Of a stretch of 64,000 nucleotides of DNA, positions 1 through 9,541 are shown in pieces. The position numbers were made by a program, and so were the translations under genes. The number at the start of each line of letters is the position of its first letter. The stretch's first letter is position 1. Source of the stretch: Nitrosomonas ureae (lineage in GTDB: Bacteria; Pseudomonadota; Gammaproteobacteria; Burkholderiales; Nitrosomonadaceae); NCBI RefSeq assembly GCF_001455205.1, contig NZ_CP013341.1:806001-870000 (forward strand). Direction: 5' to 3'. The notes below the pieces were generated by a model, which was given only the letters and a program-made list of their open reading frames with translations, was not told the DNA's origin and made no database searches.

Positions 1-510
1 CAGGCTGCCATAACGCGCCAGCGTTTTGTCCTGACCATACGGATAAAAACGCCAGAAGCCACGCAGTTCTAGAAGATCATTATTGAACGTAGTATCCAGA
101 GTCCAAAAGAAATTAAGATCAGAGTTATCAAAAGTATGATTGACGCGGTAGCTAAAGGCCAAGAAAGCGACTTTGACCTTGAACTCGATGGTGTCCTGTT
201 GAGGATTCTTGGCAATCACCTTGATCGCTTTGATCTCTTTGAGATATTTAATCTGATCTTCGGTACGATAGAGCAGATTCCAAGTCTGTTCAGGAGTTTG
301 ATTAAAGATTACGGCAGCCTCAATCAACCCGGAGTGTTGTGATGTGGATAAATCCGTAACGGTAAAAACAATCTCACCATTGGTTAGTTGTTGTGTTTGT
401 GAAGCATCCAGACCTTTGCGGCCATCGTAACCAAAATCAGGTGCAGTGGCAAAACACAGATTGGAAGCTAAGCCAAGCATGCAAAAAAGACCGATAGTTT
501 TTCTCACCAT
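1..510 (-). CDS. Partial exported START/SRPBCC-like protein
   Basis: An open frame of 170 codons runs off the left edge of the window, so the C-terminus is missing. The protein starts with a cleavable signal peptide (MVRKTIGLFCMLGLASNLCF, then ATAP), so it is exported. The mature part has the look of a START/SRPBCC lipid-binding fold: a stretch with QTPEQTWNLLY followed by alternating beta strands that include DTIEFKVKVAFL. A GGGG stretch precedes the ATG at 510; an in-frame ATG at 519 is also possible. The assignment rests on pattern only and the ligand is unknown. Confidence 0.5.
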   Translation of the reverse strand, partial: MVRKTIGLFCMLGLASNLCFATAPDFGYDGRKGLDASQTQQLTNGEIVFTVTDLSTSQHSGLIEAAVIFNQTPEQTWNLLYRTEDQIKYLKEIKAIKVIAKNPQQDTIEFKVKVAFLAFSYRVNHTFDNSDLNFFWTLDTTFNNDLLELRGFWRFYPYGQDKTLARYGSL

Positions 511-530
511 ATCCCCCATTTTGCCTAAGA

Positions 531-565
531 TATTGGATTGTTACCTACTTTGTAACAATCCAATA
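531..565. repeat. Perfect 14-bp inverted repeat with 7-nt loop
   Basis: The arms TATTGGATTGTTAC (531-544) and GTAACAATCCAATA (552-565) are exactly complementary around the loop CTACTTT. The repeat lies 20-55 bp upstream of the exported START-like gene. No T-run follows on either strand, so an operator for a dimeric regulator is more likely than a terminator. Confidence 0.6.
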
Positions 566-847
566 GAACAGATACCTAAGTAACTTACATGAATACCCAA
601 AATGCAGCAAATCTTTATTGTGCAATTGCACACCAATCAACAGGCAATAGTTGGAAAATACCCCTTAAAAAGATATTCATTGGAATGGTATAAGCAACAA
701 CTACCCTGTCTTTCTAATGGATGTTTCAAAGTTATTGAATGAATTTGTCGTAAATTCTCAATTATTGTAAGACATTCCAATGAATTGACTTTATACTCAA
801 AATTATGAATGAATAGATTTTCGTTGATTTCCAAAGAGGTGCGCGCG

Positions 848-1477
848 ATGACCACAACACCGGATCCTACTCAGGAAGCTGCTCCCAAAAAACAGTATAA
901 TCAGCTTGGTGCTCATCGCGCCATGGTGCTATGGTTGTTCCCAGCGACGTTTTTTGTCATGCTTGGCCTGGGCGCGGTATTTATTTTTACCGACCCAACC
1001 TTAAACATGACTGAAAACGTCCGCGGGCCTTCCGATGAGTCCCCATCGTCAGTTCTCCTGTTTGTCGCGATATCTGGCGCCCTTGGGGGGTTCGTTAGCT
1101 GTCTGCGTCGACTGTATGCATTCGATGATATTTTCCCGCACCATCGATACGCACCCCGTAGCTCCAATTTTTATTTAGCTGCCTATTCAGCCATTCCACC
1201 CTTAGTTGGGATCATTTCAGCCGCAGTGATCTACGGTATGTTTGCAAGCGGGTTAATTACGGGTGAGCTGTTTCCCAAATTCGCTTGCGCACAAGCAGGA
1301 AATGACTGCAAAACCTTGCCTGATTTTTTGGGATATTGGAGACCCGAAGGAGCTCAAGATTATGCGAAAGCAATGGTATGGGGATTTATTTCCGGCTTCT
1401 CCGAACGCTTCTTTGTAGATACCCTCAATCAGTTTGGAGGTAAGGGGGCGACAGTACCGGGAAGTAATGGTAAATAG
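848..1477 (+). CDS. Hypothetical inner-membrane protein, 209 aa
   Basis: There are three hydrophobic segments, at about residues 28-48 (WLFPATFFVMLGLGAVFIF), 70-90 (VLLFVAISGALGGFVSCL) and 115-140, followed by a C-terminal stretch MVWGFISGFSERFFVDTL. The WGFISGFSERF pattern recurs at the end of many uncharacterised bacterial membrane proteins. The start at 848 is preferred over the ATG at 809 because AAAGAGGT sits 8 bases upstream. The gene stands alone. No function can be assigned. Confidence 0.6.
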   Translation: MTTTPDPTQEAAPKKQYNQLGAHRAMVLWLFPATFFVMLGLGAVFIFTDPTLNMTENVRGPSDESPSSVLLFVAISGALGGFVSCLRRLYAFDDIFPHHRYAPRSSNFYLAAYSAIPPLVGIISAAVIYGMFASGLITGELFPKFACAQAGNDCKTLPDFLGYWRPEGAQDYAKAMVWGFISGFSERFFVDTLNQFGGKGATVPGSNGK

Positions 1478-2144
1478 ATACCCGAGGAAGGCCAATAAGT
1501 CATTATTTCTTATGGGCTCTCTTACTAAAAATTAATCAGAAAAACACTTAAAACTTTGTGTCATTTTAGTATAAAAAAGCTCGACCCCTTCACTCAAGGT
1601 ACCATAATAAATTTGTACTTCAAACTTGAATCCGCCATTACGCATTCCGAGAACAAGCGGCGAACCAACGCGATACATCTATTGCTCATCTGCAGGTTCT
1701 CAAGATGTATGGCTCTTGTGAAACATCTGCTATGAAAAGATAGCGAGCAGTCTCGTCAACGTATGATGATGTAAATCTACTAAGTAGCATCAGCTCCACC
1801 TTCTTCATCAGAATCGTACAATAATATACTCATGGCATTGCTATAGACAATATGATTGTTAGCAGTCAACGCTCCTGTTGTCGCAATGCGAAGAATACGG
1901 AATTCTCAATCTGTAAATAACCCTAATGATTCTCACATTTAAAGTATCGGGAAGTCCAGCAATCCATAAATCATGGATGACTTAGCCTTGCCCCTATCCT
2001 GTTGGACATACTAACGATCATAGCCTACGGATACCCACAAACTTCGATTGACAGAGTGCAAGTGTCGCTTTGACAAGATAGTTGCATTTTAGAAATTTTT
2101 GGATGACACTAATTTCACTATAAACTTATGTGGGATATTTACCT
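1478..2144. other. Intergenic region, no intact gene seen
   Basis: No convincing complete gene. The minus strand between about 1790 and 1990 has short coding-like stretches (for example a 30-codon frame ending SILLYDSDEEGGADAT and then a stop at about 1783) separated by frame changes, so this may be decayed coding sequence of unknown origin. Confidence 0.3.
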
Positions 2145-2741
2145 ATGTTTTATACTACCAAACGTTTTTTTCTGACCATTCTTGGAGATATAAAAATATT
2201 TAGAGGAGCACTATTCATTGTCTATCACCCTACTGGTTACAAAATAAAGGGGTGGCATACTCGTAAAATTATGAATGCAGTTATGCCGGGCGATGTAGTT
2301 ATGCGCTCTTACGTCAATTACTTAGATGGTTATTTAATTCCCGTAGGCGAAAGCAAATGTAGCCATAGTGGTCTCTATATAGGCGATGGCAAGATTGTGC
2401 ATTCGATAGCAGAAGGTTCAACTTTGGATGATATTATTGATTTCTGCCGCGCTGATAGAATTATTATACTTCGACCTAGCAGTGGTCAAGAATGGGCACT
2501 AGAACACGCAAAAAAATGTATTAATGACAATATTGAATATGACTTCGAGTTTAAACCAGACTCTGGAAAATATTATTGCCACGAATTTACGGCTTCTTGT
2601 TATCCACATTTAAACATAAAGTCACTGAGTAGGAGAATTCTGGGTTTTATTAATTCGCCTGAAGCATATCTAGCGGATTCTTTTTACACGAGCAATGAAT
2701 TTACCAAGATATATTCGTCAGATGATGAACAAATAACTTGA
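2145..2741 (+). CDS. YiiX/YebB-like NlpC/P60-fold cysteine hydrolase
   Basis: The 198-aa protein has the permuted papain-like layout of the YiiX/YebB family. It opens with a PGDVVMRSY strand, then has the His motif CSHSGLYIGDG with IVHSIAEG, and later the Cys in YYCHEF. Such enzymes cleave amide or ester bonds in cell-wall peptides or lipids; the substrate here is unknown. There is no clear signal peptide, but the hydrophobic N-terminus (about residues 5-25) could associate with the membrane. A GTG at 2130 is an alternative start. The gene lies next to an IS remnant and its base composition is AT-rich. Confidence 0.65.
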   Translation: MFYTTKRFFLTILGDIKIFRGALFIVYHPTGYKIKGWHTRKIMNAVMPGDVVMRSYVNYLDGYLIPVGESKCSHSGLYIGDGKIVHSIAEGSTLDDIIDFCRADRIIILRPSSGQEWALEHAKKCINDNIEYDFEFKPDSGKYYCHEFTASCYPHLNIKSLSRRILGFINSPEAYLADSFYTSNEFTKIYSSDDEQIT

Positions 2742-2854
2742 GAATGCATATATTCTTATCGTGATAAAATACCATTCTGGCACATTGCGCTGAGAATGTT
2801 ACTCAGCAATCTAATCAATATGACTAATTCAGCACTCCTTGACTTGAATCTCTA

Positions 2855-3251
2855 GGGTTTGTTGACATGTTCGCACGTCAAGTAATCTCGCAATCAACTG
2901 CGGGGCTATAGAACCGTCACTCACCTCTCCGCTCGTAATTTCAAATTCAACCAGAAAAACCGCAACCATAACCACCCGGTGAATCTTTGTAGTATTCCAT
3001 CCAGCATCCAAATGCCTCAGGCAAGTCTCTCCACGGACAACCAGCTCATTCGATACAACATACTTTCAACTGGCATGCGCAGATTACACTTGTTATAAAT
3101 CGCTTCTTAAAGCTGATCTTCTCTAGCTTCGACCAGAATTCATCAGTGAAACTGAGGCATCTCAAACTCGTTTTTTTGGTGGTGTGAGAACCTCAATATT
3201 ACGAGTTTGTTTCTATCTATTAAATACTTACCTTGAAACGTCAACAGACCC
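2855..3251 (-). mobile_element. Decayed, internally deleted copy of the IS5-family element
   Basis: The ends GGGTtTGTTGAC and GTCAACAGACCC match those of the two intact copies at 37727-38582 and 42063-42918, and both flanks carry TA. Only 397 of 856 bp remain: the middle of the transposase is deleted and the rest carries many substitutions and stops. Recognisable parts include the segment matching the N-terminal third of the transposase (about 2990-3210) and a piece matching its central region (about 2875-2985). The right end abuts the ilvA stop codon. This is an old insertion compared with the other two. Confidence 0.85.
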
Positions 3252-4762
3252 TAAGCGAGAAATAGTTTATACGCCGGATTTCTAGTTTCGTCCCAATAAC
3301 GATAGCCCAATTGATCCAGAAAAGTCTTGAAGTCGGTTTTTTCTTCGGGAGGTACCTGAATGCCGATCAGCACGCGGCCATAGTCGGCGCCATGATTACG
3401 GTAATGGAACAAGCTGATGTTCCAGTTATGGCTCATGCTGTTCAGGAAATTCATCAATGCGCCGGGACGATCGGGAAACTCGAAACGATATAGAATCTCG
3501 TTCTTCACTTCGCGCGCGCGCCCTCCGACCAGATGCCGGATATGCAGTTTGGCCATTTCATTGGCGCTCAGATCTTCGGTCGCCAGACCGCTTTGCTTCA
3601 ATTCATCGATCAGCTTCCGAGTTTCCTCTTGGTTGCGTACCGATACGCCGACAAAAATATGTGCCACTTTCGGATCGGCATAACGGTAATTAAACTCGGT
3701 AATACTTTTGGCTCCGAGCAAATTACAGAACTTCTTGAAACTGCCAGGTTGTTCCGGAATCGTCACTGACATCACCGCTTCACGCTGCTCACCAATTTCC
3801 GCGCGCTCGGAAATATGCCGCAAACGGTCAAAATTCATATTGGCGCCGGATGCGATCGCCACCATGGTTTTATGCGTAATTTTTTCACGTGCAGTGTAGG
3901 CTTTGATACCGGCAATCGACAGCGCTCCGGATGGTTCCATAATCGTGCGCGTATCTTCAAATACATCCTTGATCGCCGCGCAGATGGCGTCGGTATCAAC
4001 CAGTATCACTTCGTCAACCAATTCGCGGCATAAGCGAAAGGTTTCCTTCCCCACATGCCTTACCGCCACGCCATCTGCAAATAACCCTACCTGTGCCAGC
4101 TTGACACGACGACCACTCTGCAATGAACGGTACATGGCATCGGCATCCACCGGCTCAACGCCGATGATTTTGATTTTTGGATACAAGCGTTTCACATACG
4201 CAGCAATTCCGGCGATCAAACCACCACCACCAATCGGCACAAAAATGGCATGAATCACGCCAGTATGCTGGCGCAGAATTTCCATACCGATCGTTCCCTG
4301 CCCGGCAATGACATCCGGGTCATCGTAAGGGTGAACAAATGTGGCTTGCTCCACTTTTGCCAGCTGCACGGCATGGTCATACGCATCATTATAAGAATCA
4401 CCATGTAATGCCACTACGGCGCCTAACGCCATGACCGCATGCACTTTGATTTGCGGCGTCGTTACCGGCATCACGATGGTTGCAGAACAGTTGAGCTTCT
4501 TTGCAGCTAATGCCACCCCCTGCGCGTGATTACCGGCGGAAGCGGCAATCACGCCGCGATTGCGCACTGCAGGCGATAGTTTGATCATCTTGTTATACGC
4601 GCCGCGCAACTTAAAAGAAAAAACCTGCTGTAGATCCTCCCGCTTCAACAATACCTGATTATGGAGGCGTGCGGATAAATTGGCGACAAGCTCCAGCGGA
4701 CTTTCGATCGCCACATCATAAACCTGTGCGGTCAGTATTCTTTCAAGGTAGTTGTTTTTCAT
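3251..4762 (-). CDS. ilvA: Threonine ammonia-lyase, biosynthetic
   Basis: This PLP enzyme deaminates threonine to 2-oxobutanoate, the first step of isoleucine synthesis. The 503-aa length fits the long, allosteric form. The PLP lysine is in FSFKLRGAYN (residue 51), the phosphate-binding glycine loop is PIGGGGLIAG, and two ACT-like regulatory repeats fill about residues 325-503 (SVTIPEQPGSFKKF and YRFEFPDRPGALMNF). The C-terminus NPAYKLFLA is complete. The stop codon TAG spans the junction with the IS remnant: T and A come from the flank and G is the first IS base. No other ilv genes are adjacent. Confidence 0.95.
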   Translation of the reverse strand: MKNNYLERILTAQVYDVAIESPLELVANLSARLHNQVLLKREDLQQVFSFKLRGAYNKMIKLSPAVRNRGVIAASAGNHAQGVALAAKKLNCSATIVMPVTTPQIKVHAVMALGAVVALHGDSYNDAYDHAVQLAKVEQATFVHPYDDPDVIAGQGTIGMEILRQHTGVIHAIFVPIGGGGLIAGIAAYVKRLYPKIKIIGVEPVDADAMYRSLQSGRRVKLAQVGLFADGVAVRHVGKETFRLCRELVDEVILVDTDAICAAIKDVFEDTRTIMEPSGALSIAGIKAYTAREKITHKTMVAIASGANMNFDRLRHISERAEIGEQREAVMSVTIPEQPGSFKKFCNLLGAKSITEFNYRYADPKVAHIFVGVSVRNQEETRKLIDELKQSGLATEDLSANEMAKLHIRHLVGGRAREVKNEILYRFEFPDRPGALMNFLNSMSHNWNISLFHYRNHGADYGRVLIGIQVPPEEKTDFKTFLDQLGYRYWDETRNPAYKLFLA

Positions 4763-4939
4763 GACGGGAAGTGGATAAATTCGGATACTATTTTAATCCG
4801 GAACGGGGAAAGGGATTTTATCACGATCAAGGATGGCATAAGTTTTGTTGCTCAGCGATCCATTATTAAAAACAAAGCTACTATCTTTGGCACAGCATGG
4901 AACAGTCCTTGAAAAATTCTTTCAATGCTGTGAATAATA

Positions 4940-7825
4940 TTATTTCAAATTCACAATAGCACATAATTGCTTTATCGAAGCCAGGTTCGATAAATCCGCT
5001 TCATTTACCAATTGTAGAATTGATTCGTACGGGACGGGGCGACTAAAAAAGTATCCTTGCTGTAAGTAGCAGTGATTTTCCAGCAAAATCCGAGCTTGCC
5101 GATCGGACTCAACGCCTTCAGCGACTATCATAAGTCCTAGATTAACGCCCAGTCCTATGATCGCCTGCGTAATGGTTAAATCGTTGATATTTTGATCCAG
5201 CGCGCGAATAAAGGACTTATCTATTTTCAGAATATCGATCGGCAATTCACGCAATAATGTCAGTGAAGAATAACCGGTACCAAAATCATCCAGTGCAATT
5301 AGAGCGCCAAGCGTTTTAATTTGCTGCAATATCACCGAGGCCCGTGCCATATCACTTACGACAGCACTCTCGGTAATTTCCAGAGTAAGTGAAGTCGCTG
5401 GCAATCCGGTTTCAGTCAAAACCCGCGAAAGCGCAGGCAAGAAATTGCCATGCAGCAGTTGATGAGGGTGCACATTAACTGATACGTGAATGGGCTTACC
5501 GATTTGAATTAGCTTATGTGCTGCGAGGCATGCGATCTTTAATACTTCTTTCCCTAGCTGTTCCATCAGTCCAATGCTTTCCGCCAATGGAATAAACTCG
5601 CTGGGTGACAAGTATCCTCGCGTCGGATGAGGCCAACGAACCAGCGCTTCCATGCGCACGATGTTTTGTTGATAAACATCAACAATAGGTTGATACAGCA
5701 CTTGTAAATGACCACTATTTAGAGCGATGCGCAACTCTTTCTCAAGTTTAAGCCTATCACGCGTCCAAGCAACGGAAGATTCCATTGAATAAAAGCCGAA
5801 ACTGTTCCCGCCTTCGTTTTTTATGCGATGCATGGCAGTACTTGCCCGTTCTAAAACAACTTCATTGTCATCCCCATCTTTAGAGAAAAAACTGATACCA
5901 ATACTGACAGTTACAAAAACTTCCTGGCCATGCAGAAGAAATTGATGTTCAATTAAATCCAGAGTTTCCTGAGCTCTTTGCGAAGCTCTATCTTTATCAT
6001 GCAAGTCACTAAATAATAGAACAAACTCATCGCCTCCCCAGCGTGCTAAAAAATTAGTATTTGAAATTATGCTGTTAAGTCGCTGTGATACCATTCTTAT
6101 CAGCTCGTCACCTGCGCGATGACCTAATGCATCATTGATTTTTTTAAAATTATCCAAACTCACAAAAAATACAGCAATAATTTTTCCGTATTTCTCCGGC
6201 AGTGATGTCATTTCTTTGAATCGCGTTAGCAGCAATGCCCGGTTTGGCAAATTAGTCAATGTGTCGTAGCTTGCTTGATACGCAACTTGCTTTGTCAATT
6301 CAATGGTATCGGTAATGTCAGCCAGCGCAAATAAAAATCCCATCAATGCTTCATGTTCATCACGCAGCATACGGCGCGTAATCCGCACGGCACGTTTCTC
6401 ACCACTGGAAGTTTTTAGATAGCACTGGATTGTATCGATGCCGGATATAGGTAAAGGTATTTCCGAGTCTATCAACTCATTAAAGATAACACTGTCATGA
6501 ATCTTGCTAAGTTTCATAAGCTTGAGCAGCGAGACTCCCTGAGCTTGCTCGAGAGCAACCCCAAGAATTCGCTCAGCGCCTTTGTTCATATAAATAATGT
6601 GATTGTGCGCATCAGTTGTTATAACACCGTCCCCTACAGATTCCAGAGCTGCATTTGAGCCGGCCTTGGCAACAAAAAGTGACCGCATGTATTCATTAAT
6701 GCGCTGCCAATTCAATAGAGGATAAATCGCTATAGTTCCCACCAGCGCTGCGCCCGGTGGAAACCAGATATGCAGAAATCGCAATACGATCCATATCGCA
6801 CACAAACCACATCCTATTAATACAAGCAGTAATGGCATTGTGATGTTTCGCGAAAAAATACTGAATAGGAATAAAATAGCGAGTACCCACGCCACAGAGA
6901 TCAAACTAGTCGAATAATGAGAAATCGGAAGTATCGCGCGGTTATGTAGGAGCATGGAAAGAACATTGGCATGCCATTCCACGCCGCTCATCGGTTGCCG
7001 GTTAAGCGGCGAAACAGGGGTAGCAAATCGAGTACCGATTCCGGTTGCCGTCATTCCAACCAGAATAAACTTGTTTCTTAAACTGACTAAAACTCGGTCA
7101 TCCAATAGCACCTGAGCATAAGATACTTGCTGAAAGCTTCCGGTTTTTCCGACATAAGGAATCAATACCTCATGTGAACGTACCCAGCGTCCCCAAAATT
7201 TGACATGGTCATCAGAAAAGCTATTCATCGAATTTATTGTGTACTGATGAGTCGATGCAGCTAGTACAAGCGCAAATGCAGGCCATTCGGGTTCCTCGAT
7301 ACCGGCTGTCAAGAAAACCCGCCGGGCTATACCATCGCTATCCAGTTCGATATCAACGTGACCTAGCTGCGCATGCTGGCGGTAAATAGGAAGTGGTTCG
7401 ACCAGGTAAACGTAATCTCTATTTTTATCATCAACCGGAACAACGGGGAGAATAACCCTACCATGGGATGCGATAGCCGACGCCAGGGAATGATCCGCAT
7501 CAGGATCGTTGGCTTGCGGTTCCGAGAATATCAGATCAAACGCAACCGCTGGGTTGCCAATACTTTCTAATCGCTTGATTAATTCGGCATGCACACTCCT
7601 TGACCAAGGCCAACGTCCTAGCGTCTTTATGCTTTCCTCATCAATGGCAACAATAACGATATCATCATCGGGTGAATAATGTTGTATCGTAGAAATTTGA
7701 TCATATATAACCGCGTCAATGCGTTCCAATACTGCAAAAAAGGACAATAATCCGACGCTTGTTATCAGCAGGATCGCACGCAAAAAAAATGTGTTGCGAA
7801 ACGCGCGGTCTACCCACTGGATCAT
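4940..7825 (-). CDS. CHASE2-PAS-GGDEF-EAL cyclic-di-GMP protein
   Basis: The 961-aa membrane sensor probably makes and/or degrades c-di-GMP. Order: one N-terminal TM (about 12-32), a periplasmic CHASE2 domain (about 35-300, with DDDIVIVAIDEESI and FDLIFSEP), three clustered TMs (about 305-375), a PAS domain (about 385-505), a GGDEF domain (about 515-680, intact GGDEF in ARWGGDEFVLLF) and an EAL domain (about 695-945). EAL residues are present: EALVRW, LEITES, DDFGTGYSSL, KIDKSF and AEGVES, so both activities look possible. The start overlaps the stop of the upstream LysM-FecR gene by 4 nt (ATGA), so the two are probably translated together. Confidence 0.93.
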   Translation of the reverse strand: MIQWVDRAFRNTFFLRAILLITSVGLLSFFAVLERIDAVIYDQISTIQHYSPDDDIVIVAIDEESIKTLGRWPWSRSVHAELIKRLESIGNPAVAFDLIFSEPQANDPDADHSLASAIASHGRVILPVVPVDDKNRDYVYLVEPLPIYRQHAQLGHVDIELDSDGIARRVFLTAGIEEPEWPAFALVLAASTHQYTINSMNSFSDDHVKFWGRWVRSHEVLIPYVGKTGSFQQVSYAQVLLDDRVLVSLRNKFILVGMTATGIGTRFATPVSPLNRQPMSGVEWHANVLSMLLHNRAILPISHYSTSLISVAWVLAILFLFSIFSRNITMPLLLVLIGCGLCAIWIVLRFLHIWFPPGAALVGTIAIYPLLNWQRINEYMRSLFVAKAGSNAALESVGDGVITTDAHNHIIYMNKGAERILGVALEQAQGVSLLKLMKLSKIHDSVIFNELIDSEIPLPISGIDTIQCYLKTSSGEKRAVRITRRMLRDEHEALMGFLFALADITDTIELTKQVAYQASYDTLTNLPNRALLLTRFKEMTSLPEKYGKIIAVFFVSLDNFKKINDALGHRAGDELIRMVSQRLNSIISNTNFLARWGGDEFVLLFSDLHDKDRASQRAQETLDLIEHQFLLHGQEVFVTVSIGISFFSKDGDDNEVVLERASTAMHRIKNEGGNSFGFYSMESSVAWTRDRLKLEKELRIALNSGHLQVLYQPIVDVYQQNIVRMEALVRWPHPTRGYLSPSEFIPLAESIGLMEQLGKEVLKIACLAAHKLIQIGKPIHVSVNVHPHQLLHGNFLPALSRVLTETGLPATSLTLEITESAVVSDMARASVILQQIKTLGALIALDDFGTGYSSLTLLRELPIDILKIDKSFIRALDQNINDLTITQAIIGLGVNLGLMIVAEGVESDRQARILLENHCYLQQGYFFSRPVPYESILQLVNEADLSNLASIKQLCAIVNLK

Positions 7826-9483
7826 AAAAGAAGATCAATCAGCGGCGCGAACGGCAACAGCAGCCAATAGGGATTAGCGTAAGGGATGTCGATTATTTGT
7901 GGCGGCCCCCAAGGCCCTTCAAAGCCATCAGCTTCGATCGTTTTCGTACGTAAGAAGTACTGCCCTCCGTCAGGTCGTGCCACTGTTAATTGAGTTGCCG
8001 AGGTTTTCTCATCATATAAAATTTGATTAAACGCCTTGTCGAGCGCTAACTGAAAATGAAAACTCTGATCTTTGCCACCGGCTCGCCACGCAAACGTCAT
8101 CCGAGTTTTATCGAATTTTGTTGCTTCCATCGCTGGCCCTGGAAAAGGCATACGGAATGACATGACATCTGTAAACGGCCCGGTGCCTTCAACCGCGGAA
8201 ACCGAGGCAATACGCCAGAAATAATGTCCCGGTTGTAAGGAATCAGCCAACCGGAAGGTATTGTCCGTAATCTCCGTGTTATCAACAATAACTGTGGCGA
8301 ATGCGGAATCTTGACTAATCATAATATGGTAGTGTGTTGCTTCCGGCTGAGTCGACCATTGGAATTCGCGCAAAAACGGATCAACCACACCTTCCGGTAA
8401 TGGCGCAATGACAAAAGGCGGCTCCGGGCGAGCATTCAGCGTGAAGGCTATCGTGGCATCATGCCCCTCAATACCGGCAGCATCAATGCCTCGAACCCGT
8501 AACCAGTAATCACCATCCGGCATATCGCCATCACGGAAAGGCAGTCTGTTTGTAGTAAACTCAGTCCACAGGTTCTGGAAATTTTGATCACTGGCGATTT
8601 GAGCGCGATAAGTAGCGGCACCCGCAAGCGGATCCAATGTAATTACCAGGGGCAAGCGTTCATAAAGCACAGCGGTATTACTCAAATCCGGTGCGGGCAA
8701 AAGTTTTACTGGCGCGACTGGTGGCGCTCCGAGCGCTGTGATCACTCCAAAACCCGCTGAAACCGCAATTTCTTTTTTTTCACCCACAACTTGCACCAAA
8801 CCAGACAATACTTCACTGCTCGTACGCTCATCATTAAGTGTTATTCCGACACGAAAATCAGTGCCTCGCACGGAACTGACGGCAGAAGGCGTTTTAATCC
8901 TAAAGCGGGTACCGATCCCTGGCTTTTCTTGTGGCACAGCATTCTCGGTTCGACCCTGTTGCAATTGGATAAGCGTATCTGCCGCTCCATAATCACCGAG
9001 TACATTCATTGTATTGATGCGAATCTGACTGTTTTCTTGCAATCTAAGTTGCGAATTATCCAAGAACTTAAGGATGACAAAAGAGTCATTCTCACTGCGA
9101 ACTTCATCCCCTACGTTCAGCTGCATTCCTGTTTCAGCGGGAATCTCCGCAGCGGTGGTACGCTTTAACCATACGCGGCCGCGTACATACATCACTTGAG
9201 CGGAAACTCCGCTCGTTTGTATTTTTGACCACGCAACGGGTATCTTGATTTTTGTGCCGGGAGGTATGGCATAGGCATCGGATATTTTATTGAGTTGCTG
9301 CAAACGAGCTACATATCGCGTACTGATCAAGTGCTGCTCGGAAATATTCCAGAGATTGTCTCCTGTCTTCACAGTATAGATCCATTCATCCGCAACAACC
9401 CGTGTGGAAAACAAAAGCAAACTGATCAATAAATATATGCAGTAAGCAAATCCGAATCTTTTCAGGATCAATCGAGATTCCAT
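7822..9483 (-). CDS. LysM and FecR domain envelope protein
   Basis: This 553-aa protein has an N-terminal hydrophobic export segment (about 10-30), a LysM peptidoglycan-binding motif (YTVKTGDNLWNISEQHL, about 35-80), a FecR-type domain (about 115-225, with LKFLDNSQLRLQENS and SSVRGTDFRVG) and fibronectin-like repeats to about residue 530. It ends in a hydrophobic tail (WLLLPFAPLIDLLL). FecR domains here are thought to be scaffolds rather than iron regulators. It is translationally coupled to the downstream CHASE2 c-di-GMP protein; this pairing is common in proteobacteria and suggests that the FecR protein supplies the envelope signal read by CHASE2 (inference). Confidence 0.88.
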   Translation of the reverse strand: MESRLILKRFGFAYCIYLLISLLLFSTRVVADEWIYTVKTGDNLWNISEQHLISTRYVARLQQLNKISDAYAIPPGTKIKIPVAWSKIQTSGVSAQVMYVRGRVWLKRTTAAEIPAETGMQLNVGDEVRSENDSFVILKFLDNSQLRLQENSQIRINTMNVLGDYGAADTLIQLQQGRTENAVPQEKPGIGTRFRIKTPSAVSSVRGTDFRVGITLNDERTSSEVLSGLVQVVGEKKEIAVSAGFGVITALGAPPVAPVKLLPAPDLSNTAVLYERLPLVITLDPLAGAATYRAQIASDQNFQNLWTEFTTNRLPFRDGDMPDGDYWLRVRGIDAAGIEGHDATIAFTLNARPEPPFVIAPLPEGVVDPFLREFQWSTQPEATHYHIMISQDSAFATVIVDNTEITDNTFRLADSLQPGHYFWRIASVSAVEGTGPFTDVMSFRMPFPGPAMEATKFDKTRMTFAWRAGGKDQSFHFQLALDKAFNQILYDEKTSATQLTVARPDGGQYFLRTKTIEADGFEGPWGPPQIIDIPYANPYWLLLPFAPLIDLLL

Positions 9484-9541
9484 TTTTCCTCCCTATTGCC
9501 AATAGCTTATTCCTAATGTTAAGGGAAAATCAATTTATTCT

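Noticed and set aside
637..855. A 72-aa minus-strand coding frame
   Set aside because: It lies in the leader of the membrane-protein gene, has no ribosome site and no protein-like pattern.
2829..3011. A 60-aa minus-strand protein
   Set aside because: It is a shifted piece of the decayed IS transposase, not a separate gene.
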